Assembly: GCF_900105255.1 (NCBI RefSeq)
Contig: NZ_LT629763.1
Coordinates: forward strand, 1,612,001-1,676,000
Length of the DNA: 64,000 bases
DNA from: Halopseudomonas sabulinigri
Lineage (GTDB): Bacteria; Pseudomonadota; Gammaproteobacteria; Pseudomonadales; Pseudomonadaceae
Reading direction: 5' to 3'
Part shown: piece by piece, positions 29,189 to 39,307 of the stretch
Layout: each line of letters starts with the position of its first letter
Position numbering within the stretch: position 1 is the stretch's first letter
Program-made: the position numbers and the translations under genes
Notes under the pieces: generated by a model
Seen by the model: only the letters and a program-made list of their open reading frames with translations
What the model was told of the DNA's origin: nothing
The model's database searches: none

Positions 29189-31054
29189 TCAGCGCCCCCG
29201 CAGAAACAGTTTGTCCAGCTCAGCCATACTCATCTGCGTCCAGGTAGGCCGCCCGTGATTGCATTGCCCGCTTCGCTCAGTCTGCTCCATATCACGCAGC
29301 AGGCCATTCATCTCTGCCAGCGTCAGCCTGCGGTTGGCGCGCACTGCGCCATGGCACGCCATAGTGCCCAGCAGCTCATTCAAATGTGCCTGAATGCGAT
29401 CACTGGTGCCGTACTCCAACAGATCACTGAGTACGTCGCGCACTAACTGCTCGGCGTGTGCCTGGCGCAACAGTGCCGGCACCTCGCGAATCGCCAGCGA
29501 TTCTGGCCCTACGCGCTGCAACGACATACCCAGGCGCGTAAACCAGTCAGCGTGCTCCTCCGCGCAATCCGCCTCGCGCTGACTGACCGCCAGACTCTCC
29601 GGCACCAGCAAAGGCTGACTGCGTAGCCCCTCCTGATCCATGGCGAGCTTCAGACGCTCATAGGTGATTCTCTCGTGTGCGGCATGCATGTCTACTACCA
29701 CCATGCCGGCAGCATTTTCCGCAAGAATGTACACCCCGTGTAACTGCGCCACGGCGTAGCCAAGCGGCGGTACATCGCCATCCTCCGGGGGCATGGCTGA
29801 CGCGGCGCCCTGGCTGCCGTAGAGATTGGCATAAGCGCTTACCGCAGCGGCCGGCGGAGGCGTTGGCGGTGCATAACCACCCATGGGCGCTGTCGACTCT
29901 GCCCGCCACGCGGCGGAAGGCTCATTCAGCGCCATAGGCTGCTGACCGGAAAACACGCCGGCATCCAACCCGCTGGCGACTGGTTGCGTCACCGCGGAAC
30001 CTATTGGCACCGCCTCAGCCCCACCTTGTGTTGCTTCAGGCTGATCACCCGGGCGCTGATCGGCCAGCGCCCGATACAGCGTGCTGAACAGAAAGTCATG
30101 CACCATGCGCCCGTCACGAAAGCGTACTTCGTGCTTGGTCGGGTGCACGTTGACGTCGACCACGCCAGGGTCGAGCTCCATGAACAGCACAAAAGTCGGG
30201 TGGCGGCCGTTGAACAGCACATCGCGGTAGGCTTGACGCACCGCGTGGGCCACCAGCTTGTCCTTGATCATCCGGCCATTAACGAAGAAATACTGCAAGT
30301 CCGCCTGGCTGCGCGAAAACGTAGGCAAGCCGACCCAACCCCACAACCGCAGCCCGGCACGCTCGCTGTCAATGGATCGAGACTGCTCCACAAAGGCCGG
30401 GCCACACACCGTTGCCACCCGGCGGCGCGCTTCCTGCTCGGTATGCGCGGGACGCAAGCTGAACACGCTACGCCCGTTGTGCCGCAGATTGAACGCCACA
30501 TCGAAACGAGAAAGAGCAAGGCGTTTAACCACTTCTTCCAGGTGGGAAAATTCGGTCTTTTCAGTGCGCAGAAACTTGCGCCGAGCCGGCGTATTGAAGA
30601 ACAGGTCACGCACTTCGACCGTGGTGCCCTGCGGATGCGCCGCTGGCTGCAGGTTGGGCGCCATATCACGCCCCTCTGTCTCGACCTGCCAGGCCTGATC
30701 ACTGCCCGCCGGGCAGGACGTCAGCGTCAACCGCGACACTGAGCTGACTGAAGCCAACGCCTCGCCACGAAACCCCAGGGTGGCAACGCGCTCCAAGTCG
30801 TCCAGGTCGCGAATCTTGCTGGTGGCATGACGAGATAAGGCCAGCGGCAGGTCATCCTGCTCGATACCACCGCCATCATCACGCACCCGCAACAACTTGA
30901 CACCCGCCTGCTCGATATCGATATCAATGCGCTTGGCTCCAGCATCCAGGCTGTTTTCCAGCAACTCCTTGATCACCGAGGCAGGTCGCTCGACAACCTC
31001 ACCCGCCGCGATCTGGTTGGCCAGACGCGGGCTTAATAATTGAATTCGGGACAT
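29189..31054 (-). CDS. mutL: DNA mismatch repair protein MutL, endonuclease type
   Basis: 621 residues. The N-terminal GHKL ATPase has [35 protein letters not shown] and LGFRGEAL. A Pro/Ala-rich linker (~340-430) follows. The C-terminal dimerisation domain carries [12 protein letters not shown] at ~454-465, which fits the DMHAx2Ex4E metal-binding motif of MutL proteins that nick DNA themselves. That is the kind found in bacteria without MutH, P. aeruginosa included. Couples MutS recognition to strand removal. Directly follows amiB. Confidence 0.97.
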   Translation of the reverse strand: MSRIQLLSPRLANQIAAGEVVERPASVIKELLENSLDAGAKRIDIDIEQAGVKLLRVRDDGGGIEQDDLPLALSRHATSKIRDLDDLERVATLGFRGEALASVSSVSRLTLTSCPAGSDQAWQVETEGRDMAPNLQPAAHPQGTTVEVRDLFFNTPARRKFLRTEKTEFSHLEEVVKRLALSRFDVAFNLRHNGRSVFSLRPAHTEQEARRRVATVCGPAFVEQSRSIDSERAGLRLWGWVGLPTFSRSQADLQYFFVNGRMIKDKLVAHAVRQAYRDVLFNGRHPTFVLFMELDPGVVDVNVHPTKHEVRFRDGRMVHDFLFSTLYRALADQRPGDQPEATQGGAEAVPIGSAVTQPVASGLDAGVFSGQQPMALNEPSAAWRAESTAPMGGYAPPTPPPAAAVSAYANLYGSQGAASAMPPEDGDVPPLGYAVAQLHGVYILAENAAGMVVVDMHAAHERITYERLKLAMDQEGLRSQPLLVPESLAVSQREADCAEEHADWFTRLGMSLQRVGPESLAIREVPALLRQAHAEQLVRDVLSDLLEYGTSDRIQAHLNELLGTMACHGAVRANRRLTLAEMNGLLRDMEQTERSGQCNHGRPTWTQMSMAELDKLFLRGR

Positions 31055-31055
31055 A

Positions 31056-32447
31056 TCAGCGTTCGTTCTGTACGAGCATGCTGCTGGCCGGCACCTTGAT
31101 TACCTGACCCACTCGTATGTTGTCATCGGACAGATTATTGGCGTTGCGCAGACCACTGAGCGAAACCTGGTACAACGCTGCAATCATCGACAGGCTATCA
31201 CCGCGCCTCACAACGTGTTCACGTGGCCCCTGCGCCAGCTTGCCGCTGGCCTTGAGCGCAGCAATGCGCGTACCGGGTGGCGGATTGCGATGGAAGTAAC
31301 TTTTTACCCCGGCATGAATCGAACGCGCCAAGGCCTGCTGGTGACTGCGCGTCACCAACTTGCGCGCTTCACCCGGATTGGAGATAAAACCGGTCTCGAC
31401 CAGAATTGACGGAATATCGGGGGATTTCAACACCATGAACCCGGCCTGCTCTACCCGCGATTTGTGCAGGGAATTTACCCGTCCCACCGAGGACAGAACC
31501 TGCTGCCCCACATCCAGACTGGCTGACAGGGTGGCCGTCATCGACAGGTCAAGCAGCACGCTGGCCAGCACCTGATCCTTGTTATCCAGACTCACGCCAC
31601 CCACACCACCGATAAGGTCCGAGCGGTTTTCCCGGTCGGCCAACAGCCGCGCGGTTTCAGAGGTCGCACCACGATCCGACAGGGCAAAAACCGAAGCACC
31701 GTTAGCACCGGCGCGGGTAAAAGCGTCAGCGTGAATGGATACGAACAGATCAGCATTGTGCTGACGGGCGATTTCGGTGCGCTTACGCAACGGGATGAAG
31801 TAGTCGCCGGTGCGTACCAGCTGACCCTTGAAACCGGGCTCAGCATCGATCATGCCCTTGAGATCGCGGGCAATCGCCAGCACTACCTCTTTCTCCCGGG
31901 CGCCGCCATAACCGATTGCACCTGGGTCTTCGCCGCCATGCCCGGCGTCGATGGCAATGATGATATCGCGCTCCCCTGCTTCGCTGGCAGAACGCACCGG
32001 CGTTTGCGGCAATGGCGAGGCACTGGGCGCCTGCGGCGGATCGATCGCACTGGGCTTGCCGTCCTGATCAAACAGGTCAATAACCAGGCGATCGCCGTAT
32101 TGCTGGTTCGGCGGCAATACAAAGCTCTTGGGATTGACCTGCGCGGAGAGATCCAGCACCACGCGCAGACCATTGCCATCCCGCGGCGCGGAGCGCATGC
32201 CGGTCAACGGCGTATTGGTCAGCGCCAGACCGGCGGTATCGGCGTTAAAAGTGGCATTGTCGATATCAATGACAATCCGCTCGGGATTGGACAGGGTAAA
32301 CAGGGTATGGTTGGCCGGCCCGCTCAAGTCAAATACCAGCCGAGTGTTGTCCGGCGCTCGCCACAGGCGCACGCTCTTGATGTCGGCCGCCAACGCGGCT
32401 TCAGTAACAAGGCACAATAAACTGACAGCGCACCAACGCAGCAGCAT
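31056..32447 (-). CDS. amiB: N-acetylmuramoyl-L-alanine amidase with AMIN and LysM domains
   Basis: 463 residues from the ATG at 32447, preceded by GGGGGGAAA at the right spacing; alternatives at 32468 (ATG) and 32477 (GTG) have poorer sites. Signal peptide ending AALAA, an AMIN domain (~30-130) that targets peptidoglycan at the division site, the Amidase_3 zinc domain ([37 protein letters not shown]), and one C-terminal LysM repeat ([19 protein letters not shown]). Splits daughter-cell peptidoglycan in the periplasm, normally activated by EnvC/NlpD-type partners. Confidence 0.96.
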   Translation of the reverse strand: MLLRWCAVSLLCLVTEAALAADIKSVRLWRAPDNTRLVFDLSGPANHTLFTLSNPERIVIDIDNATFNADTAGLALTNTPLTGMRSAPRDGNGLRVVLDLSAQVNPKSFVLPPNQQYGDRLVIDLFDQDGKPSAIDPPQAPSASPLPQTPVRSASEAGERDIIIAIDAGHGGEDPGAIGYGGAREKEVVLAIARDLKGMIDAEPGFKGQLVRTGDYFIPLRKRTEIARQHNADLFVSIHADAFTRAGANGASVFALSDRGATSETARLLADRENRSDLIGGVGGVSLDNKDQVLASVLLDLSMTATLSASLDVGQQVLSSVGRVNSLHKSRVEQAGFMVLKSPDIPSILVETGFISNPGEARKLVTRSHQQALARSIHAGVKSYFHRNPPPGTRIAALKASGKLAQGPREHVVRRGDSLSMIAALYQVSLSGLRNANNLSDDNIRVGQVIKVPASSMLVQNER

Positions 32448-32478
32448 CTGGCATTTCCCCCCGGTCATGCTAGTCACG

Positions 32479-32952
32479 CTATGCCTTACTCCGTTCTTGT
32501 TGCAATCGATGGCAGCTGGCCTGACCGTGCTCGGTCTGACCGTTCAGCAAAAGGCGCCTGCCGTCGCCCTCCACACTAATGGTAATCGTCAGGTCGGGTC
32601 TTGGCAAAACGCCCCGCCCCTTTTCCGGCCACTCGACCAGGCAAAGACTCTCATCCGAGAAGTAATCACGCACCCCGAGAAATTCCAGCTCTTCTGGGTC
32701 AGCCAAGCGATACAGGTCAAAGTGATAAACCGTTGCCGCAGGCAACTCGTAGGGTTCTACCAGGGTAAACGTCGGGCTCTTGACCGCCCCTTGATGCCCT
32801 AAACCCCTGATCATGCCGCGGCTGAGCGTGGTCTTGCCCATACCCAGATTTCCTTCGAGGTAGACCACACCACGCCCATCTAGTGCCCGAGCAATCTCAG
32901 CGCCTAGCGCTTGCATGGCGTTTTCGCCTTCTACCTGCACTGTGTAGCTCAT
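32479..32952 (-). CDS. tsaE: tRNA threonylcarbamoyladenosine biosynthesis ATPase TsaE
   Basis: 157 residues with Walker A EGNLGMGKTTLSRGM near residue 36, VKSPTFTLVEPYE, and FDLYRLADPEELEFLG, all conserved in TsaE (YjeE). With TsaB and TsaD it makes t6A37 in tRNAs that read ANN codons. The start overlaps the nnr stop by four bases, so the two are coupled. Confidence 0.97.
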   Translation of the reverse strand: MSYTVQVEGENAMQALGAEIARALDGRGVVYLEGNLGMGKTTLSRGMIRGLGHQGAVKSPTFTLVEPYELPAATVYHFDLYRLADPEELEFLGVRDYFSDESLCLVEWPEKGRGVLPRPDLTITISVEGDGRRLLLNGQTEHGQASCHRLQQERSKA

Positions 32953-34436
32953 TCTGCTTCCCGTTGATTCAACAATGCCTTGATGGGGATGAACATATCG
33001 CTCGCCCGCATACCCACTTGCCCACCACTGGCGGCGCTTTCACCCGCAAGGGCGTGCACCAGCACAGCATAACGCGCTGCCCGCGCGGCGGGAATGCGCT
33101 GTGCCAGCAGCGCACCGAGCAAGCCAGATAACACATCACCCATGCCGCCGACAGCCATACCCGGATTGCCATCAGTACAGACTGCCGGCAACGCCGCATC
33201 GGTGCTGGCCACCAGACTCCCGGCACCCTTGAGAATTACCGAGCAACCCAGCAGATCAACCAGGCGCGCCAACGCAGCGGGCCGATCCGACTGCACGCGC
33301 GCATTGTCCCATGCCAGCAACCGCGCGGCCTCCGCCGGATGTGGAGAAATAACGGTGTCGGCACCAAGGGTCACCGGTGCAGCGCGCTCTGCCAGCAAAT
33401 TCAATGCATCGGCATCCAGCACACGCGGACCCTGCCATGCCAGCGCGGCCTCCAACAGCGCCTGCGCCCAGCTGTCGCGCCCCAGGCCCGGACCTATCAC
33501 CAGTGCATCGGCCTGCTCCAGCAGCCCTTGCAACTGTGCTACCCCGTCGATACCGCGCACCATTAACTCCGGACAGCGACTGAGCAAAGGCGCGACATGC
33601 TCAGGTCGCGTCGCCACGCTGATCTTGCCAGCCCCGCTGCACAACGCAGCCTCTGCCGCCAGCATAATGGCGCCGCCCATACCCTGGCCCCCGCCGACAA
33701 TCAGCAGATGACCAAAGTGCCCCTTGTGAGCCGCCTGCTTGCGTACTGGTAGGGTTTTGGCCCAGCGCGCCATGCTCAAGCGCTCAAAGCTGGGATCCGT
33801 TGCCTCGCCGTCAACAAGCGCGGCGAACAGCAGCTCTCCCACATAATCTGGCCCCTCACCGGTCAACAGGCCCAGTTTGAGGCCGATAAAAGTCACCGTC
33901 AGATCAGCAACAACGGCGCAGCCCAGGGTCACCCCACGATCTGCGTCCAGACCGCTGGGCAGATCAACGGACAACACGGGACCGCTCGCAGCATTGATCT
34001 GCGCAATTGCATCAACATAATCCCCCCTCACCTCGCCCGACAAACCTGTGCCGAGCAAGGCATCCACCAGCACTCCCGCAAGCAGCGCCTGCCCATGCCA
34101 ACGCTGAATATTGACGCCATCTGCGCGCGCCGCATGCAGAGCCCACGCCGCATCGCCCTGCAGCGTCTGCGGGTCGGCAACAGCCCAGACCACCACCTGC
34201 CAACCAGCCTGCAGCGCCAGCTTCGCGAGTAAATAGCCATCGCCGGCGTTGTTACCGCCACCGCATAGCACCGTCATTTGACGCTGATTGGGCCAACGCT
34301 GCTGCACGGCTTGCCACAGGGCCTCGGCCGCACGTTGCATCAGCTCAATGCCCAGGGTACCAGCGGCTATCAGCCGAGCATCCAGCTCCCTGACCTGGGC
34401 GGCGGTGTAGACCCTGTCGGGCAGAACGTAAGGCAT
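32949..34436 (-). CDS. nnr: Bifunctional NAD(P)H-hydrate epimerase / dehydratase
   Basis: 495 residues from the ATG at 34436 (MPYVLPDRVYTAAQVRELD); the frame continues 18 codons upstream without a convincing site. The N-terminal YjeF_N epimerase domain (VLCGGGNNAGDGYLLAKLAL, DALLGTGLSGEVRGDY) is followed by the C-terminal carbohydrate-kinase-like dehydratase (HKGHFGHLLIVGGGQGMGGA, VIGPGLGRDSWA, ISPHPAEAARLL, NPGMAVGGMGDVLSG). It repairs hydrated NADH and NADPH. First gene of the minus-strand superoperon, divergent from queG. Confidence 0.97.
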   Translation of the reverse strand: MPYVLPDRVYTAAQVRELDARLIAAGTLGIELMQRAAEALWQAVQQRWPNQRQMTVLCGGGNNAGDGYLLAKLALQAGWQVVVWAVADPQTLQGDAAWALHAARADGVNIQRWHGQALLAGVLVDALLGTGLSGEVRGDYVDAIAQINAASGPVLSVDLPSGLDADRGVTLGCAVVADLTVTFIGLKLGLLTGEGPDYVGELLFAALVDGEATDPSFERLSMARWAKTLPVRKQAAHKGHFGHLLIVGGGQGMGGAIMLAAEAALCSGAGKISVATRPEHVAPLLSRCPELMVRGIDGVAQLQGLLEQADALVIGPGLGRDSWAQALLEAALAWQGPRVLDADALNLLAERAAPVTLGADTVISPHPAEAARLLAWDNARVQSDRPAALARLVDLLGCSVILKGAGSLVASTDAALPAVCTDGNPGMAVGGMGDVLSGLLGALLAQRIPAARAARYAVLVHALAGESAASGGQVGMRASDMFIPIKALLNQREAE

Positions 34437-34513
34437 GAATAGGCTCCAGGCGTCGATGTCTGGCACAATTATACGAGAAGCGCCGTGCATTCCCTCAACC
34501 CCCGAACCAGGCC

Positions 34514-35587
34514 ATGTCCGAATCCATCGATTATCACGACCTTGCCGAGCAGATCCGTAGTCTGGCCAGCCAACTCGGCTTCCAGCAACTGGGCATCAGT
34601 GCGCCGGACATCGGGGAGCATGAGCAGCATCTGGAACAGTGGCTCGACGCCGGTTACCACGGCGAGATGGATTGGATGGCCAGCCACGGCAGCAAGCGCA
34701 CTCAACCGGTAGAACTGGTACCCGGCACGCAACGGGTGATTTCCGTGCGCATGGACTATCTGCCAGGCGACAGCAGCATGGCACAACGCCTCAGCGAGCC
34801 CGACGCAGCCTATATTTCACGTTACGCGCTGGGACGCGACTATCACAAACTGATCCGCCGACGGCTGCAGAAACTGGCCGACGCTATCCAGGCGTTGATC
34901 GGGCCATTCGGCTACCGCGCCTTTGTCGACAGCGCACCGGTTATGGAGCGTGCGCTGGCGGCTGGCTCCGGCTTAGGCTGGATCGGCAAGAACAGCATGC
35001 TGATCAACCGCAAGGCCGGCAGCTATTTCTTCCTGGGCGAGCTCTATACCGATCTGCCGCTCCCGATCGATGCGCCCCAACAAAGCGAACATTGCGGCAA
35101 ATGCACCGCCTGCCTGGAGCGCTGCCCAACCCAGGCTTTTGTCGGCGACAAGGTGCTCGATGCACGGCGCTGCATCTCCTACCTGACCATCGAACTGAAA
35201 GGCGCGATTCCCACCGAATTACGCGCACCTATGGGCAACCGGGTGTTTGGCTGCGATGACTGCCAACTGGTGTGCCCCTGGAACCGCTTTGCCAAACCCA
35301 CCGATGAAGCCGACTTCAGTCCGCGTCACCGCCTGGATCAGGCGAGCCTGGCGGAATTGTTCCGCTGGGATGAGGCTACCTTCCTGGCCAATACCGAGGG
35401 TTCGCCCATTCGCCGCATTGGTCATGAGCGCTGGTTACGCAACCTGGCAGTGGGGCTGGGCAATGCCAGCAGCAGCATCCCGGTGATCGAAGCACTCAAG
35501 GCACGCCGCAACCACCCCTCCGAACTGGTCCGCGAGCACGTCGCCTGGGCGCTGCAACAACACGGCAGCAGCGCCGCCGCTGACTGA
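34514..35587 (+). CDS. queG: Epoxyqueuosine reductase
   Basis: 357 residues. An N-terminal cobalamin-binding reductase region (GYHGEMDWMA, FVDSAPVMERALAAGSGLGWIGKNSMLI) is followed by two 4Fe-4S clusters: CGKCTACLERCPTQAF and CDDCQLVCPWNRF. A C-terminal HEAT-like segment (~300-357) contacts tRNA. It carries out the last step of queuosine synthesis in the wobble base of GUN-anticodon tRNAs. Divergent from nnr; its TGA abuts the orn stop codon. Confidence 0.97.
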   Translation: MSESIDYHDLAEQIRSLASQLGFQQLGISAPDIGEHEQHLEQWLDAGYHGEMDWMASHGSKRTQPVELVPGTQRVISVRMDYLPGDSSMAQRLSEPDAAYISRYALGRDYHKLIRRRLQKLADAIQALIGPFGYRAFVDSAPVMERALAAGSGLGWIGKNSMLINRKAGSYFFLGELYTDLPLPIDAPQQSEHCGKCTACLERCPTQAFVGDKVLDARRCISYLTIELKGAIPTELRAPMGNRVFGCDDCQLVCPWNRFAKPTDEADFSPRHRLDQASLAELFRWDEATFLANTEGSPIRRIGHERWLRNLAVGLGNASSSIPVIEALKARRNHPSELVREHVAWALQQHGSSAAAD

Positions 35588-36130
35588 TCAGAACTTGATA
35601 AAGTGCTCGCGATAATGCTGCAGCTCGGCAATGGAGTCGCGAATATCGTCCATGGCCAGATGGCTACTCTGCTTCTTGAAGCCGTTTTTCACTTCCGGCG
35701 CCCAGCGCGCCGCCAGTTCCTTCAGGGTCGAGACATCCAGATTGCGGTAATGGAAGTACTCCTCCAGCTCACGCATGCCGCGATACAGGAAGCGGCGATC
35801 CTGGCAGATGCTGTTGCCACACATGGGCGAACGGCCCGCCGGCACCCATTCGCGCAGGAACGCCAGGGTCTGCTGTTCCGCCTCGGCAGCATTGACTTTA
35901 CTGTCGCGCACCCGCTGGGTCAGACCGGAGCCGCCATGCTGGCGGGTATTCCATTCATCCATGCCATCGAGCATGGCATCGGGCTGCTTGACCGCAATCG
36001 CCGGCCCCTCGGCCAGCACGTTCAGGTTGGCGTCGGTCACAATGGTGGCGATTTCAATGATGACATCGTTGTCCGGGTCCAGCCCGGTCATTTCCAGATC
36101 GATCCAGATGAGGTTATCGGGGCTTTGCAT
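35588..36130 (-). CDS. orn: Oligoribonuclease
   Basis: 180 residues, DEDDh exonuclease: [20 protein letters not shown] holds the first Asp-Glu pair, [16 protein letters not shown] the next Asp, and [14 protein letters not shown] the His-Asp pair. Degrades 2-5 base RNAs and, in Pseudomonas, pGpG from cyclic-di-GMP breakdown, so it bears on the signalling genes downstream in this window. Convergent with queG with no spacer. Confidence 0.98.
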   Translation of the reverse strand: MQSPDNLIWIDLEMTGLDPDNDVIIEIATIVTDANLNVLAEGPAIAVKQPDAMLDGMDEWNTRQHGGSGLTQRVRDSKVNAAEAEQQTLAFLREWVPAGRSPMCGNSICQDRRFLYRGMRELEEYFHYRNLDVSTLKELAARWAPEVKNGFKKQSSHLAMDDIRDSIAELQHYREHFIKF

Positions 36131-36262
36131 GCTGACTCCTGGCGCACGTGAAACTGACTCTGAGTAAAGGATACCGACGCCAAACCGCAGGGCGCCAGAT
36201 CAACTGCCGCCAGTATAACTGCCGCGTGCTACACTGCGGCTGTTTCTTCAGACACTGACCCC

Positions 36263-37288
36263 ATGGCCAAGCGACACCTTACCCGGCGCCAAAGCTGGCG
36301 CATTGAAAAAATCCAGGGCGAGCGCGCCGCGCGCGCCGACCGCCGCGCCGACAAGGCCGAGCAGAGTTTGCTGGGCGGCGACCTGGGCCCGGAACAAAAC
36401 GGCCTGGTGATCGCCCACTTTGGCGTGCAGATGGATGTAGAAGCCACCGACGGCAGCAACGTTGGCGAGGTGCGCCGCTGCTATCGCCGCGCCAACCTGC
36501 CGGCACTGGTCACCGGCGACAAGGTAATCTGGCGGGCCGACAACCAGGGCTCTGGCGTCATTGTGGCGCAACTGCCCAGGCAGACAGAGCTCTGCCGCCC
36601 GGACCATCGCGGCCAACTGAAGCCCGTGGCGGCCAACGTCGACCTGCTGGTGATTGTGTTCGCGCCACTGCCCACGCCCTACGCCAATCTGATTGATCGC
36701 TATCTGGTTGCCGCGGAACAGGCCGGGCTGGAACCCCTGCTGGTGATGAACAAGTCCGACCTGCTCGACGCCCAGCAACACGGGGAGCTGCTGCAATGGC
36801 TGAGCGACTACGCGGCGCTGGGCTACCGGGTACTCAGCCTTTCTGCTGGCGACGGCACGGGTATGGACGACCTCAAAGCCACACTGAAAAACCGCATCAG
36901 CGTATTTGTCGGGCAGTCGGGGGTGGGTAAATCATCGCTGATCAACGTTCTTCTGCCGGGCGAGGACCTGCGCGTGGGCGCCCTCTCAGAACAGACCGGC
37001 AAGGGTACGCATACCACCACTACCGCCAAACTGTTCCATTTCCCGGCGGGCGGTGACCTCATCGACTCGCCCGGTATTCGCGAGTTCGGCTTGATGCATA
37101 TCAGCCAGGATGAGCTGCTTGACGGTTTTATCGAATTTCGCCCCTACCTTGGCACCTGCCGTTTCCGCGACTGCCGCCATCAGCAGGAGCCTGGCTGCGC
37201 GCTGCTTGGCGCCGTCGCCGACGGCAAGATAGCCAAAGCACGCATGGCCAGCTATCGGCATATTCTGTCGACGCTGGACGCCGACTAA
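36263..37288 (+). CDS. rsgA: Ribosome small-subunit GTPase RsgA
   Basis: 341 residues. Basic N-terminus ([20 protein letters not shown]), an OB-fold, and a circularly permuted GTPase in which G4 (MNKSDL) comes before G1 ([12 protein letters not shown], ~215) and G3 (DSPGIREFG). It ends in the zinc knuckle [14 protein letters not shown]. Acts in late maturation of the 30S subunit. Divergent from orn; its 3' end meets motB tail to tail with six bases between. Confidence 0.97.
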   Translation: MAKRHLTRRQSWRIEKIQGERAARADRRADKAEQSLLGGDLGPEQNGLVIAHFGVQMDVEATDGSNVGEVRRCYRRANLPALVTGDKVIWRADNQGSGVIVAQLPRQTELCRPDHRGQLKPVAANVDLLVIVFAPLPTPYANLIDRYLVAAEQAGLEPLLVMNKSDLLDAQQHGELLQWLSDYAALGYRVLSLSAGDGTGMDDLKATLKNRISVFVGQSGVGKSSLINVLLPGEDLRVGALSEQTGKGTHTTTTAKLFHFPAGGDLIDSPGIREFGLMHISQDELLDGFIEFRPYLGTCRFRDCRHQQEPGCALLGAVADGKIAKARMASYRHILSTLDAD

Positions 37289-37294
37289 AGCCCG

Positions 37295-38338
37295 TTATTG
37301 GCGCAGACGGCCTGCAGGGTCGGACGAGTCCTCAAACAGATTCAGACTACGCGGGGCCGGCGCCACATCGCCAGGCGCAGTGGCCGGCTCGGCGGCTGCC
37401 GGTAACGCGGATGCGGGCTCCGGCGCGGGCGATGGCACCGGCGGCGCAGGTGCTTCTTGCAACGCCTGCTCCACCGCCTCGGCGGCCGCCGGCTCGGTCT
37501 CCGCCGACTCGCGCAGTTGGGCCTCGGCCTGGTGATTCAACACCACGATGTCGATACGCCGATTGGTCGCACTCAGCGGATCCTCCCGATCAAACAGGGC
37601 GGAGTCGGCATAACCCACCACCCGCGCGACCTGCCGGTCTGGATATCCGGCCGCCAACAAGGTGCGCCGCGCCGCATTGGCTCGATCAGACGACAGCTCC
37701 CAGTTGCCGTACCCACGCCGTCCGCGATAGGGCTCGGCATCGGTGTGCCCACTGACACTGATTTTCTTTGGCACCTTGGCAATGGTGTCGCTCAAGGCCA
37801 GCAATATCTCTTCGAAATACGGCTGCAGCTCGGCGCTGCCACTGGCAAACATCGGGCGATTTTCCGCATCGATGATCTGGATACGCAAACCATCCTGGGT
37901 AATCTCGATCAGAATCTGATCCTTGAAACGCTGCAGCACAGGCTCTTCATCGATCTGGTTCTGAAGTTCCTGCAGCAGCATTTCCAGTTCACGCTGCTCT
38001 ATCTGGTCCGCCAACTCCTTGGCCGCAGACTCATCCACCAGGTTTTCGTCCTGCGGGTCCTGTTCCTCGCTCAGGGTGATATTGGGCGACACCTGCGGCG
38101 AACCACCCAGATCAATCGGGTAAGGACTACCGCCCTCGGAAAAACCCACAGGATCGTTGAAGTAACCGGAAATATTTTTCAGTTGCTCAGGCGTGGCCAC
38201 GGTAATCAGCCACATGACCAGAAAGAACGCCATCATCGCCACAGCAAAGTCGGCGAAAGCGATTTTCCAGGAACCACCATGGTGCCCGGCCGCCTTGCGG
38301 GTAATACGCTTGACGATAATCGGCTGATTGTTGTCCAT
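37295..38338 (-). CDS. motB: Flagellar motor stator protein MotB
   Basis: 347 residues. A short cytosolic N-terminus, one membrane helix with the proton-binding Asp at 30 (IAFADFAVAMMAFFLVMW), a plug and linker, then an OmpA-like peptidoglycan-binding domain (~160-265; SGHTDAEPYRGRRGYGNWELS and ATNRRIDIVVL). The last ~80 residues are a Pro/Ala/Glu-rich tail. With MotA it forms the proton-driven stator anchored to the wall. It starts three bases after the motA stop. Confidence 0.97.
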   Translation of the reverse strand: MDNNQPIIVKRITRKAAGHHGGSWKIAFADFAVAMMAFFLVMWLITVATPEQLKNISGYFNDPVGFSEGGSPYPIDLGGSPQVSPNITLSEEQDPQDENLVDESAAKELADQIEQRELEMLLQELQNQIDEEPVLQRFKDQILIEITQDGLRIQIIDAENRPMFASGSAELQPYFEEILLALSDTIAKVPKKISVSGHTDAEPYRGRRGYGNWELSSDRANAARRTLLAAGYPDRQVARVVGYADSALFDREDPLSATNRRIDIVVLNHQAEAQLRESAETEPAAAEAVEQALQEAPAPPVPSPAPEPASALPAAAEPATAPGDVAPAPRSLNLFEDSSDPAGRLRQ

Positions 38339-38341
38339 GAA

Positions 38342-39196
38342 TCAGCGGCCCTTGACCGACTCTTCCAGCTCCATAAAGCTGGGGCGGTGCTCGGGCAGCA
38401 GCGATTTGCGGCCAAACTCGACCGCCAGTGCCGGTGGCAGGCCCTGGGCGCTGGCCACCAGGGTCATCTTGATGGCCTCGTAGGTATTGGCTTCCTCGTG
38501 CGCGTCATGCTCCATGGCACTGGCGAAAGGTCCAACAAAGCCATAGGCGGCAAGAATACCCAGAAAAGTACCGACCAACGCGGTGCCCACTTTCTCACCA
38601 ATTTCGGATTTTTCTGCATCGCCCAAAATGCTCATGGTGATGACGATACCCAGCACCGCTGCCACGATACCGAACCCAGGCAGCGCATCCGACACGCGGG
38701 TAGCGGCATGCGAGGGCTCCAGCAACTCTTCGGTAAGACTGGAAATTTCCACATCGAACAGCGCCTCAAGCTCGTGCGGCGCCATATTGCCGGTCGACAT
38801 GATGCGTAGGTAATCGCAGACAAACTCGGTCATGTGCTTGTCTTTCAGAATCGCCGGGTATTTGCTGAAGATGGGACTTTCTGCCGGCTCTTCGATATCG
38901 ACTTCAATCGACATCATCCCCTCACGCCGGCTCTTGTTGAGCACTTCGTACAACAGGCCCAGTACATCCAGATAATAGGCTTTGCTGAATCTGTGGCCAA
39001 ACATGATCTTGGGCCCGGCAGCCAGCGTCTTCTTGACCACAGCACCGCTGTTGGCAACCAGAAAGGCGCCAAAGGCCGCGCCGCCGATAATCAGGATTTC
39101 AAAGGGGTGCCAGAGCGCTGCAATGTGCCCGCCGGAGGCCATGAAACCACCCAGCACAGCACCAATAACGACAAGAAAACCAGCGATCTTCAGCAT
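38342..39196 (-). CDS. motA: Flagellar motor stator protein MotA
   Basis: 284 residues, four membrane helices: MLKIAGFLVVIGAVLGGFMA, EILIIGGAAFGAFLVANSG, PGFGIVAAVLGIVITMSIL (with the conserved proline) and GTFLGILAAYGFVGPFAS. A large cytosolic loop between helices 2 and 3 carries the charged residues that touch FliG. First gene of motAB, the PA4954/PA4953 pair in P. aeruginosa; the second stator set (motCD) is not in the window. Confidence 0.97.
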   Translation of the reverse strand: MLKIAGFLVVIGAVLGGFMASGGHIAALWHPFEILIIGGAAFGAFLVANSGAVVKKTLAAGPKIMFGHRFSKAYYLDVLGLLYEVLNKSRREGMMSIEVDIEEPAESPIFSKYPAILKDKHMTEFVCDYLRIMSTGNMAPHELEALFDVEISSLTEELLEPSHAATRVSDALPGFGIVAAVLGIVITMSILGDAEKSEIGEKVGTALVGTFLGILAAYGFVGPFASAMEHDAHEEANTYEAIKMTLVASAQGLPPALAVEFGRKSLLPEHRPSFMELEESVKGR

Positions 39197-39267
39197 AAAT
39201 CAGAATGTCCGATGTAGCAGGATGCATGCAACGAGCATGCAGGAGCGGCAGAGAACCGCAGTTCGAG

Positions 39268-39294
39268 TTATAGTCGCGCAAACGACAAGTATAA
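39268..39294. promoter_or_regulatory. Dyad in the motA / HDOD divergent promoter region
   Basis: TTATA-GTCG ... CGAC-AAG-TATAA, an inverted repeat whose ends look like -10 boxes facing both ways. It lies 70 bases upstream of motA and 14 bases upstream of the HDOD gene. It could be overlapping promoters with a shared operator. Pattern only; no known regulator site recognised. Confidence 0.3.
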
Positions 39295-39307
39295 AGCCGC
39301 GAGTCCC

